Part shown: piece after piece, positions 24,946 to 34,821 of the stretch
Layout of the letters: each line of letters begins with the position of its first letter
How positions within the stretch are numbered: position 1 is the stretch's first letter
The notes under the pieces: generated by a model
Database searches by the model: none
What the model was told of the DNA's origin: nothing
The model's input: the letters and a program-made list of their open reading frames with translations, nothing else
Program-made: the position numbers and the translations under genes
Source of the DNA: Malaya genurostris
Lineage: Eukaryota; Arthropoda; Insecta; Diptera; Culicidae
DNA length: 64,000 nt
Direction: 5' to 3'
Assembly (NCBI RefSeq): GCF_030247185.1
Contig: NC_080571.1
Coordinates: 255,413,771-255,477,770 of the forward strand

Positions 24946-25583
24946 GTACACCGGACGGCGTAACCCGGAAGGTTGGAAGATACAAAAAACATCATTTGAC
25001 ATAAACAATTCACTGTTCCGCGTAAAAACATTATTACGCATAATCGCTTCAAATGCGCACAAATTCTGAATAAATACACTTTCCACTAAGAGCTTACGTC
25101 ATTTTTACATATCGGTTTAAAAATTTATATATGGATATATCGTAACACATGCGAAAAACATCTAAACAATTTGCAAGCAGTTTCAACGAGACTGTCCTTT
25201 TTAGCTTTTTAATGGATTGTTTTGCTTTGACACTTCTCATGAGATTTTGGCTAATAAACTTGTTAATAAAACCTATTTCATTTTTGTTTTCTTTGTGCTG
25301 TCCTTCAGTAATGATGGTGATAGATAAATAGAAACAAATTTTTTGATTTTAATATCAAAATTAGTTGTCAATGAGAATTTCGTGTTGGATTAAAATATTG
25401 CTGGTTTGTGTACAGGATATTCGCCAACTAAACTCGTTCTCTAAAAATAAGAGATTTTTTAAGCAAAGTAAACGCTCAATTTTAACTAATTTTTTAGTTA
25501 TTTTGGAAATTTTGTTGTTGAAATCAACTAATTCAAAAACAGTAATACGAATAAGGCGCAGAGCTAATTTCGGTCGTTCCGTG
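24946..25583. mobile_element. CACGGA-ended element, copy C, left half missing
   Basis: It continues directly after copy A with the interior segment that begins ACACCGGACGGCG and runs to a normal right end, TCGTTCCGTG, before TA (25584-25585). No left end exists for it, which points to unequal exchange between tandem copies or a truncated insertion. Confidence 0.72.
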
Positions 25584-25669
25584 TAGGGAACTGGAGCAGA
25601 AAACAATGGCGCCGCCATAGAAATCGACTTACCTTCACAAAAATAACATTCACTTCATTTTTATCGCGA

Positions 25670-26320
25670 CAACATATATGGTTTTATGCACTAATCGCAT
25701 CTAAATAACATTATCTAGACATTCAATTATGGTTGTTTGTTGATTGTTTTTTGTTTGTTGATTTTTTCGGTTTCCAATATTGGAATAGTAAGGATGATAG
25801 GCGGTCAGAAGCATACGATCACCCAGCCGTCGGCAGTGAGTGAACGAATGATAGAATGGAGTGTTTGAATATTGTAAAAGTTTTGTTGAATGTAAGTCGA
25901 TTGTTTGTTTTTCTTGTGACTGTTATTTGATGCGTCCGACGATGGCTGAAGAGTAGTAAGCCGAAACGTTATGCTGAACAAAAAACGTTAAGAACAGTGT
26001 TTCAATTCTCACCGAAAAAAATCAACAAACAATCATAATTGAACAAAGTTGCGGTGACCAGAACAAAAAACGATTATCTAGACATTGTCAGGATAGATTT
26101 TTGATCCATGCTTTTGAAGGCGAGATATTCAATGAACAAGTTGACGGCGTTTTCTGATATGCAATCTTCCTTCAGAAAAAAAGACTTTCCCAACCGCTAA
26201 AGTCAATGAATTATTCTGATGTTTTAACAGAATCATCTAAACTAATTTTATAAGATACTGTCAGTTGGGTTTTTTGATATTCGTCACCGTTTCTGAGAAA
26301 AACAGATTTGAAGCGTGAAA
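25670..26320 (-). repeat. Dispersed repeat with a later insertion
   Basis: Reverse-orientation paralogue of 5925-6240. The match is interrupted exactly by the insertion at 25724-26072. Confidence 0.7.
25724..26072 (+). mobile_element. Penelope-like palindromic insertion (349 bp)
   Basis: A 14-bp direct duplication, ATTATCTAGACATT, lies at 25710-25723 and 26073-26086. The insert begins CAATTATGGTTGTTTGTTGA. The inverted counterpart lies at about 26013-26042, followed by a 30-nt tail, giving inverted terminal units plus an asymmetric tail. The paralogous empty site near 6180-6230 has only one copy of the target. At 25944-25968 a GGCT-AGCC stem and CGAAACG resemble, loosely, the hammerhead-like core of the other two insertions. 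Confidence 0.65.
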
Positions 26321-26324
26321 ATAG

Positions 26325-27378
26325 CCCTATAAATCACACTAAAACACACTGGTCAGGTTAATAGTATTGGTCATCGCGGGCTCGAGTTTAACAAATCAGA
26401 AATTTTTATAATGAATCGATCAAAATATTGTGCTGTAGAAGCGCTAAGGTCAAACTAAGAGATTGTTGTTGCATTGTTTTTTTTTTCTAATGATTTAGAT
26501 CACACTAAGCGTACACAATAAGTGGCAATTAGATATGAATATTCAAAACGATATCATTAAATATCAAATTAAAAAAAATGAAGTGGATATTTTTAGGTAC
26601 TGTGAAACCTAAAAATATCCACTTTATTAGAGCTCTGGTACTTTTTGGCAACTTGAACGAACAGAACAAGTTCTTAGAACACTTTCTCGCTGCTTGAAAG
26701 CTCTATAAGAAATTGCTTCAAAGTTTGTTCTGTCGGGTGAACATTCACGTATAAGTAATTCCTTAAAAACGAACTGCTCATAATGCTTTGTATGCTGCTT
26801 AAGCCAAATCTTTTTCTACGAACTCTTGGTTACTTGGGCTGAATAGAAATTTTTAATATATTCTATTCTATCGAATGAACAACTCTAGAAGAGGAATTCT
26901 TGAACATTATGTTAAGTTTATCAATACAAAATTCTGATTAATGAGCATTTTTATCGATTACCGGGAGAACAGTCACAGAAAACGTGGCACCTTATATTCA
27001 TTATGTCTAAGCCATAAGAGAGGGATCAGTGCATTGACTCAAAGGATGAGATGACAATCTGTTCATTTGCTCAATTTTCGCTTAACAGAAGTATTTCACA
27101 TTTTTACATTATTTTTTTGTGGTATTTCTGCTGTCCGCAAACATAAATTCGAACAAATAATTTTTGGGCGAAACAAAGCTCGACGGGTCAGCTAGCTATT
27201 TATATTTTCAGAAACATCACTAGAAGATTCTGCCAAAAATTTTTTCTTTCAAACTTGAATAAAATCAAAAACTTTTTTCTTGTATAAACTACCAAAACCT
27301 TATCAATTTGTAAACAGTTGTGTCAAGCTAATGTACATCTACATGTGGCAACGCTGCACGCTATATAAAATTTAACGA
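26325..27378. other. No recognisable gene; one perfect hairpin
   Basis: AT-rich non-coding sequence. It contains a perfect 18-bp inverted repeat at 26581-26598 and 26607-26624 with an 8-nt loop, listed separately. Confidence 0.35.
26581..26624. repeat. Perfect 18-bp stem, 8-nt loop inverted repeat
   Basis: AAGTGGATATTTTTAGGT pairs exactly with the sequence at 26607-26624; the loop is ACTGTGAA. It could be the collapsed end pair of a small foldback transposon or a transcribed hairpin. No flanking duplication was identified. Confidence 0.85.
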
Positions 27379-27380
27379 GG

Positions 27381-28682
27381 CACGCTGCGTACTAGGTGGT
27401 GGTGTTTTCTTCTTCCGTACCAGTACGTACCGATGCCTACCGGTTTTGCATCATTTTGTATGACAGTTTGAAAGTTTTAATATTCATCGCCCTATAATTT
27501 CGAAACCGGAGGTCGGGTCTGGATGAAATTGCACAGTATCTTTTAAGACACTGAGTGCTTTAATTTGAATCATGATTTGATTGGTTTAACCGTTGCTGAG
27601 AAATATAAGTGATTTTCTTTCATTCGAGCTTTTCTTCATTATTACCGATGCGTTCGGATGCGGAAACCGAGGACTAGTAGTCCCGAAGTAGATTTATATA
27701 TCTACTAACTAACAAATACTGCCAACTAGATGAACTAGATGAAGTTATATAAAAAGTCTTGCTCGCGACTATGGAAATACCACAACAACCCCCCGAAAGT
27801 TATATAACTGAGCAGTTGAACAAACTGATAAAAATATTATGAAATCAAGTTTCTGCTGAACAGTCTAACAAAATGTCCTTAGAACTCGAAGAACTGTATA
27901 ATTACGCCAAAGCAATTTATGACACTCAGAAATTCCTTAAGAGTATTTTCTTTGTATAGAAACAATACAAAATGGCATGCATGACGATAGCTTCAAGACA
28001 AATGTGATATATAAAAATGAATAAATATTCGTGTAAAATCCAATACATAATGTTGTGGTGGTTTTTTCTTTCCCCGATTTTTCCTCAGAATTAAACAGAA
28101 AATGAAGAAGCAATAATGCAATACTGGTTAAATTACATAAGCTCTTTACAATGGAATTTTCGATTAAAAAAATATACTGGAATTCAAGAATAATAAAATA
28201 TATACTACTATACATATAGTTGCTATATTAAACAATATCTTCTCACAAACTGAGTATCATTGAATTATGAAATGATTAGGACTTATGTTGGTTTTGCTCT
28301 CGATAAAATTACACTGAAAAAATTATCCGTTTGGACAAGGAAAAATTTTTATCAACTTGAATTTTCACTGTATGTAGGGAACACCTATCTTGTAACAAAA
28401 TTTCATTCAAATCAGTTCAAATGTTTATCTTACAAATCGACTTTAAATTTTCGAACTCGATTTTTTGCCCTTCTTATATGGAAAGGATATGCAATCGCTG
28501 TGAAAACCGACTTTAAACCATGATTCAAATTAAAGCTCTCTTTGTTTTAGAAGATATTGCGCAATTTCGTTCAGATCCGACTTCCGGTTTCGAAATTCGT
28601 CATTCAATATGACGATGCTAAACTGATACGCGTCAGTATGTGCGATACGTAAGAAGAAAACACCACCGGCTCACAGCGTACT
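27381..28682. mobile_element. Foldback-type element with arms of about 190 bp
   Basis: The left arm begins CACGCTGCGT and GGTGGTGTTTTCTTCTT. The right arm ends with the inverted equivalents (AAGAAGAAAACACCACCGG, CAGCGTA). Further in, both arms carry inverted copies of the 150-bp family core (CGAAACCGGAGGTCGGGTCT at 27500, inverted near 28575) and TTTAATTTGAATCATG at 27560 with its inverse near 28520. The interior (27.6-28.5 kb) has no recognised coding. Arm identity is roughly three quarters by eye, so it is old. Confidence 0.65.
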
Positions 28683-28814
28683 TTGGCATTTTTTGACTAC
28701 AGCATATGAAAAAATTGGTAAACAAAATTTGGCCCTTTTCAAACGACAGTCTAGATCATTTTTGCAAATATAAAGTATGCAAAGTGTTTTTTTGTGACAA
28801 AGTCTGTACCGAAA

Positions 28815-29275
28815 GTTTCATTCATGTTATCGATGTATCTTGAAACCTCTAACAATATGCGTATTTTTCGATCAATGAAGATCAATGAACCAAGAGTAAC
28901 TACCATGATATTCGAAACTACCTTAAATATTCTTTCCTAACATTTAGCAATCAAATTTAATCCGAAAATACCCATTTTGATAGGAATAGTAATAAACCGG
29001 AAGTAGACATAATGGATTTCAAAACCACTTCAAACATCGTTTTGCTGCATCCATTTTTCAAATCCGTTCTGAAATTTCCCACATTGTAGGAAGTTTCAAG
29101 AAATATCAATAAACCGGAAGTCACTTTCTTGGATTTTTTAAGGAAGTAACCTTCTTGGATTTTTAAACATCGTTTTCCGGCCCATAACATACTCATCAAA
29201 TTCGTTCCTAAAATACCCGTATTGTGAGGGTAGTAGTTCTTCAGGAAGTAAATTCTAGATAACGTATTTTTACGA
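28815..29275 (-). mobile_element. Remnant of a 117-bp-repeat TTTACG element
   Basis: Degenerate 117-bp units (AATACCCATTTTG, ATAAACCGGAAGT, CAAACATCGTTTT) are followed at 29245-29275 by GAAGTAAATTC and ACGTATTTTTACGAG, the transition to the TTTACG-rich end seen at 18340-18465. Ends are lost. Confidence 0.6.
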
Positions 29276-29289
29276 GCTAACTTGATTTA

Positions 29290-30090
29290 AAAACAAATGT
29301 ACCTGATAAAAAATTACCTGCACAACATAATTATACCAAATTCATTGAACGTTTACGCTATACACTGTTAAATGCTTTCTGCTACAAAGTCTTAAAACTT
29401 AAATTTAAACAAACTAACACCCGACCGGCTAATTGCCTGCAGTTGCCAGCCACATCACCTACAACTACGGCATAAAGACAGTCGGTGCAGTGCTTTCACC
29501 GAACTGTTAAACACACTCACCGAGCTTCGCAACTAATCGATGTTGGAAGATGCCCGGGAGGAGCGGAAAAACCAACTTTTACGAGGATGCTAAAATTTTA
29601 TAGCGCACATACAAGATTAAAGCACTTCCTATGTGGAGCAAGGTTTTACGATGAAAAGGTCGGTTGAATATTGCTCACGTGGAATAACAGCGGAAAGAAT
29701 ATAGCTTTAACAGCGGGCACTGAATGTGTTACTAAATCTTGATAATAAGTATTTATTGTGTTGTCAGTGCGATTCCATGTACTGTTTTTGTGCGATTTTT
29801 TATATGCTCACTCCACCATCGTCGAACTATATCCGTATCGACAAATTACTCGGAACGGAATTGGGAAATGATCGAAATTCAACAGCTCTCATTTTTCTTT
29901 TTTTTTCAGCGTTTCCTAAAAGATCAATATCGAACACTAGTTAGTTTTTGTGTGTTGGAACTCTGGGTCATGCTATTGTTCTGAATTGGCTTGAAACGAG
30001 AAAAGAGTAAAGAACACAACTACCCCATTTGTCAGAGAAATAGATATTTTAGTTAAAATTTGTTTCGTGTTTATGAAGCAGGTCATTAAA
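29290..30090. other. No recognisable gene
   Basis: Short frames at 29485-29667 and 29726-29984 have no recognisable motif. Nothing else assigned. Confidence 0.3.
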
Positions 30091-30094
30091 GGGA

Positions 30095-30640
30095 TTATTC
30101 GGTAGAAAAAGTAAAAAATATATTAAAATAAAACCAAATATAGGGTTCATTTTTAAATTCCCATTCAAAAACTACTAATGAGTTATAATTTGCAATTTTT
30201 ATTCCGTTTCGTCTCGTACTCCGAATGCCCACACAACCCTTTTCACTCCAATGATCAAATTTAAAGTTTACGATTTCCCACAGAATGTTTGTCCTAATTG
30301 TCTCTAACTTTTGCTTTGTTTCAAAATTTTGGGATACTTGCTTACAAAATTCTATTTTCATAATTGCCAAGAATTTTTCTATTGGATGAAGTTGCAGTGA
30401 ATTTGGTGGGTTTACATATTTTAGCACAAAATTGTCCCCGTTGGCTCGGTTCGGAAGAATACGGAATTGAGAGTCCTTATATATGGCAAGAGACGTGGAA
30501 ATCGTACCCTTGATTGATCCGGTAGTGATGAAGGAAGTGATAATTTCGCCACATCCACAAATCGCGTACCTGTTCAGAAACTTCTTTACAAATTTGGAAA
30601 TTCGATAACCGTTCAAATATCTTCCGATGACTCGAACTGA
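30095..30640 (-). pseudogene. Decayed DD37E-type transposase, C-terminal part
   Basis: The minus strand reads YAICGCGEIITSFITTGSI, then after a diverged stretch VNPPNSLQLHPIEKFLAIMK. These align with the AICSCG/FITTxS and NPPNxPQLRPIExFWA blocks of the other DD37E copies here, including the last catalytic glutamate. The middle with the second aspartate is in another frame. It abuts, but is separate from, the better-preserved element at 30667-31910. Confidence 0.6.
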
Positions 30641-30666
30641 ACATGCTTGCGCGTAAGTCGACGTTA

Positions 30667-31910
30667 AGGAGTGTATCGAAAATAAGCTATCCACAATTTT
30701 TTCTTTCAAATTATGATAAAAAACGATATTTTATTCAAACTAAAAATTGATCCTTTATTGTACGACGTTAAACGAGCATAATGAAAACCGTATGAAATTT
30801 AAGATATTCCTTCGTGAATTTTTTGGACGCTTGAGTCCAAATTTTTTTGAACTCCTGCATGTTCCCAGCTGCCGTACCAGTCTTCTTGAAGACCCTCTTC
30901 ACTATTGCCCAGTAACGTTCGATGGGTCGAAGCTGAGGGCAGTTTGGTGGATTGATATTTTTCTCAACGAAATGTATACTCTTTTCCGCAAGCCAATTGA
31001 GAGTGGTTTTGGTATAGTGAGCCAACGCTAAATCCGGCCAAAACACTGGAGGTGTACTATGCTTCTTATATAAAGGCAGCAATCTCTTCTGGAGACACTC
31101 AGATCGATAGATTTCTGCATTTATAGTTCCGGTAGTGTAAAAATGGGTGACCCCGAACCACAGGAACAGAATGCTTGCCATACCAGTACCTTTCGACCGA
31201 ATTTCTCCACTTGAATCGACCTGTCCGCATCGCTCACATCCTCCCCAACGACTACAGTAAAGTATTATGGACCTGGAAGGGTTTTTGAGTCCTCCTTTAC
31301 ATAAATCTCATCGTCCATCAAAACGCATGCATCCGGACACTGCAAAAGACCCTAATACAATTTCCGGGCCCTTGTTGCTGCTCACTTCTTCTGTTCTACA
31401 CTTTGTTTCAAGATTTTCTGCTTCTTGTAGGTCCTCAGGTGATTTCACCTCTTGATACCCTGGATCATTCCGACACTCGTTCCTGCTTTTTGGCCAAATC
31501 ACGTATTAACATTGATTTGTTCTTCATGATTAGAGATAACACTTTCTGGTCCAGTTTCGGGCTGGAAGAACCGAGTTTTCTGCCTCTTCCTGGTAGCTAA
31601 TCCAAAGAATAGTGTTCCCCAAACTTATTAATGATGGTTTTCACACTCGCATGATGAATTCCAAACCGCTTCGCCAATTTTCGCATAGTAATATCCTTCT
31701 CACTTAGCCATGTGCCCAGAACCTTAAATTTCACTTCCTTTTCAATACGCGACATTTTGAAAACGCCAAATTTCAACCGCACAAACAAGTAAACAAACAA
31801 AAGCTGACAGTCAAATGCACAGCATACTGTGATCTGAGCAAAAATAAAACATCACAAATACATGCGTACAACACAAATGTATGTCAATAGCTTATTTTCG
31901 ATACACTCCT
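30667..31910 (-). mobile_element. DD37E (ITmDD37E-type) transposon, 1244 bp, complete ends
   Basis: Both ends read AGGAGTGTATCGAAAATAAG inward, with TA at 30665-30666 and 31911-31912. Size and a single transposase frame fit the mosquito DD37E family of the IS630-Tc1-mariner superfamily. Confidence 0.88.
30768..31755 (-). pseudogene. DD37E transposase, frameshifted
   Basis: The start ATG is at 31755 (MSRIEKEVKFKVLG), followed by a helix-turn-helix, ITMRKLAKRFGIHHASVKTI. The middle is broken by stops around 31.5 kb and frame changes near 31.2 kb. The last 138 codons (from 31181) are open and contain FWPDLALAHY and NPPNCPQLRPIERYW; the interval from that Asp to the Glu is 37 residues, which defines DD37E. 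A product would be about 330 residues, normal for the family, but at least two frame breaks make it inactive. Confidence 0.85.
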
Positions 31911-31912
31911 TA

Positions 31913-33878
31913 GTCGGCCTTTTGGATCCATTTGTGACGTTCCGGAATGCTTGTAGCGGTGGCAACTCTCCATGACCCGAAAACATCATAATCTAGCACT
32001 GTTTTGCTAAGAACACGGTAGCTTGGTGCAAAGCCAACGAAGTCGAATTCGAACTCAAGGAGACGAATCCTCTAAACTTACCCCAGATCAATAGAAACTT
32101 ATTGGGCCCTGATAAAGACATATTTGCGAAGGCATGTCAAAGCAGTGGATTTCATTAATTAGCTCAAGCTATTTTGAAGTGTATGATCGAAAGTCCGCTT
32201 CTTGGATCTCAGAAATGTCGTGTCGTATTGTGAAAAGTATAACAGGGAACAGAATAATGAGATAAATATTTAATTTGCTCAAAAACTGAGCTAGTATTGT
32301 TGTTTTCATATTATGTTTAAACATCCTGGAACACCCTGTATAGTGGATTTATGTAAAAACCGGAGTCGTCTTATGGCTCGTGATTTTCCGAAAGATGAGA
32401 CAAAAATTTCTTACCGCTAAAAGATACATTTTCGATACTGATTCGAAAACGATTCCAATGTGTACATTAACTGAGAGCCAAAAAAAATCTTGTTTTCATT
32501 TATTTGAGGAAATATTGTGAATAATCTCACAGTAGTATACTCGTCTGAGAAATATTTTTTTTCACAACTAGACAAATCGAAATAAGATTTTCTTTGTACA
32601 TTCATACAGTAGGTAAATAATATCTATATTTTTTGAGCTGGTTCTCGTTGTACCCTTTTAAGGCAGAAAAGGAGTTCTTATTATTATCCAGTGGAGAATG
32701 AGGAGCAGTTCTTTAATAGGTTGCATTTTTGTACAACTTCTCATCTTCGATGTGGTTGTTGTTGTCATTTCCAGTGCTATCGAAAACGTCGTTTTGAATC
32801 ATTTTAGTCCCTTCACCAACCATTTGATGTTGATTGATAGCATCAATCATGCAATGGTTCTGTATGCTAAGAATTAGCGGTGAAGTCAGCCAAATGATAG
32901 AAAAGGAATGTATAGTAAGACTACTTTTACTGTTAGATGTTTTGATGTCAGTGGTAGGGGATTTGTTTTGTTTTGTCGTGAATACGACTTACTTTACTAT
33001 GGGGCGCCTTTTCAAAATTAGCCATATGGAAGAATGGGCAGAACTTAATCGTGAGTTTGTTTTTGATGGTTGCAGTTGATGATTTAGTAAATGAGCAGAT
33101 AATTATTTCATTGTTTGATTAAACTGAATATGTACAAAAAAGTGAAAAGGTGGGATAAACTGGAATAACAAGCTTCGTTAGAAACCATCTCCCATCAAGA
33201 TTATGTTTGCCTTCCCCTATAGAAGGGGTCTAGAATTACTGAAAGGCCTGATTGGCATATTGTCGCAAAACTGAAATGTAGAGGCGCTGCTTGTTTAAAG
33301 ATGATTCTTACAGCAAGAGCTGTCAAATCGGTAGGAAAATTTCTAATTACTCCACCTTTTCAACGATTTCTTATGAAAACGGGCAAATTCATTTGAAAAA
33401 TCATAGTAGAAGTTGAAGAAAAAGTTTTTACTCTGATGTGGTAATATTGATCTTAGTTCATTGTGCGAAATCTATCGTTTATTCAGAATAGAGCATTAAA
33501 CTTGGTTTGATATCATTTTTCAAATCCCTGGAAATAACAAATAAAGTATCCTAAATAAATAGTACTCGATCGCTATATATTCTAGTACTCGAGAAAACAA
33601 CATTACACTGGTGTCTATTAAAAAAATGTTGATCCGAAAAAACCTATCCTTACCTAATTTCACACATTTCAGAAGATTTCCCATGTTTAATCGTAATTTA
33701 CACTAAAAAAAGCAGTATAATCACTTTGAAATCGATTTTCTTCTACTCCGAGTGTACTTTTATTGCTGATATCAATTTGTGCTATTGAATTTACCATAAA
33801 AATGTTGCAAATCATTACTGCCGATATGAAAATATCCGAAATAATCCTCCTTTTCTTAGTTCCATTTTTCATTGGCAG
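31913..33878. other. No recognisable gene
   Basis: AT-rich sequence. The frame at 32834-33079 (81 codons) has no identifiable motif. A CACCCTGTATA near 32330 resembles a transposon end, but no partner was found. Confidence 0.3.
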
Positions 33879-33879
33879 G

Positions 33880-34820
33880 TGTCGCTACCGGTAAATCAGC
33901 TTTGCGACAATGTGCCAATTAACATCCAACCCCTGGAACCTGAGAGCTTTCGTTGATACCAGCGGTATGATGGAATATGGCCACCGTCCCAGACTTCCAC
34001 AATTCCAGGAGTTTTACCAACTGACCGGTGCTTCTTGATGAGAATGACTGAAAAATTCATTGAAGCAGATTGGTCTTTCATAGATATCACCATGTGATGC
34101 ACCCACCTTGGCAAATGAGTCCGCCATCTCATTGCGCCTTACGGAGCAATTTAATGGGACCAAAACCAAGATAATCTGATATGATTTTTTAGATAAAGCA
34201 CTCAGTTGTTCCTGTATTTTTCCTATAAAACACGGTGAGTACTTTCCAGGTTTCTCTAAACGAAGAGCCTCATAAGAAATGAGACTGTCCGATACAAAGA
34301 AGTAATGGTATGTGGGCAAAGAGTTAAGAATCCCAAGGATGTACTGAGTTGCAACTAGTTCTGCGATGTAAGCTGAAACTGGATCACTTTATAGGAAGCG
34401 GTGGAATTTTCATCGAATATATCAAAGCCAGTGGACCCGTCGAGATGTAAAACATTTTATTACAGTCGACTGCTCTAAATTTGGAAATAAAAATATTTGG
34501 GATCACTTGAGAGCGTATGGGATCCGGAATTCCACAAATATTTTCTTTCATGGATGTGTCCAAAAACACAGTAGAATTAGAAGTATCAAAGAAATGGACA
34601 CTGTGAGCACTTTAGAAAGAAAAATTATTGTTATAGGACATAAAGTCAAAGTACATGGACATGAATCGGGTTTGAGAATTCAGCTCAACTGGCCGGTCAT
34701 AACCAATGGATTTAGGACACTACATCGAATGAGCTGTCGATATGAGAGATCCCTGAACCGGTTTTTCAATGGAAGAACGCTTACCAGTATGAGTCGACTG
34801 TATACAACCCAATACGCAAA
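33880..34820 (-). pseudogene. LOA/I-type LINE remnant, RNase H segment
   Basis: The minus strand encodes VSAYIAELVATQYILGIL, SDSLISYEALRLEKPGKYS, HLSAL-like and NEMADSFAKVGASHGDIYER. That is the order of an RNase H domain fused to the reverse transcriptase in I/LOA-group non-LTR elements. Stops and frameshifts are frequent. It continues the same element as 37170-38220; an RTE-type LINE separates the two parts. Confidence 0.72.
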
Positions 34821-34821
34821 C

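Noticed and set aside
25944..25968. Full hammerhead call at the 25.9-kb insertion
   Set aside because: CTGAAGAG and CGAAACG are present, but the intervening sequence does not form a proper stem II and flanking bases do not pair as helix I; only a loose resemblance.
28260..28523. 87-codon frame in the foldback interior
   Set aside because: No motif; flanked by the element's inverted arms and AT-rich.
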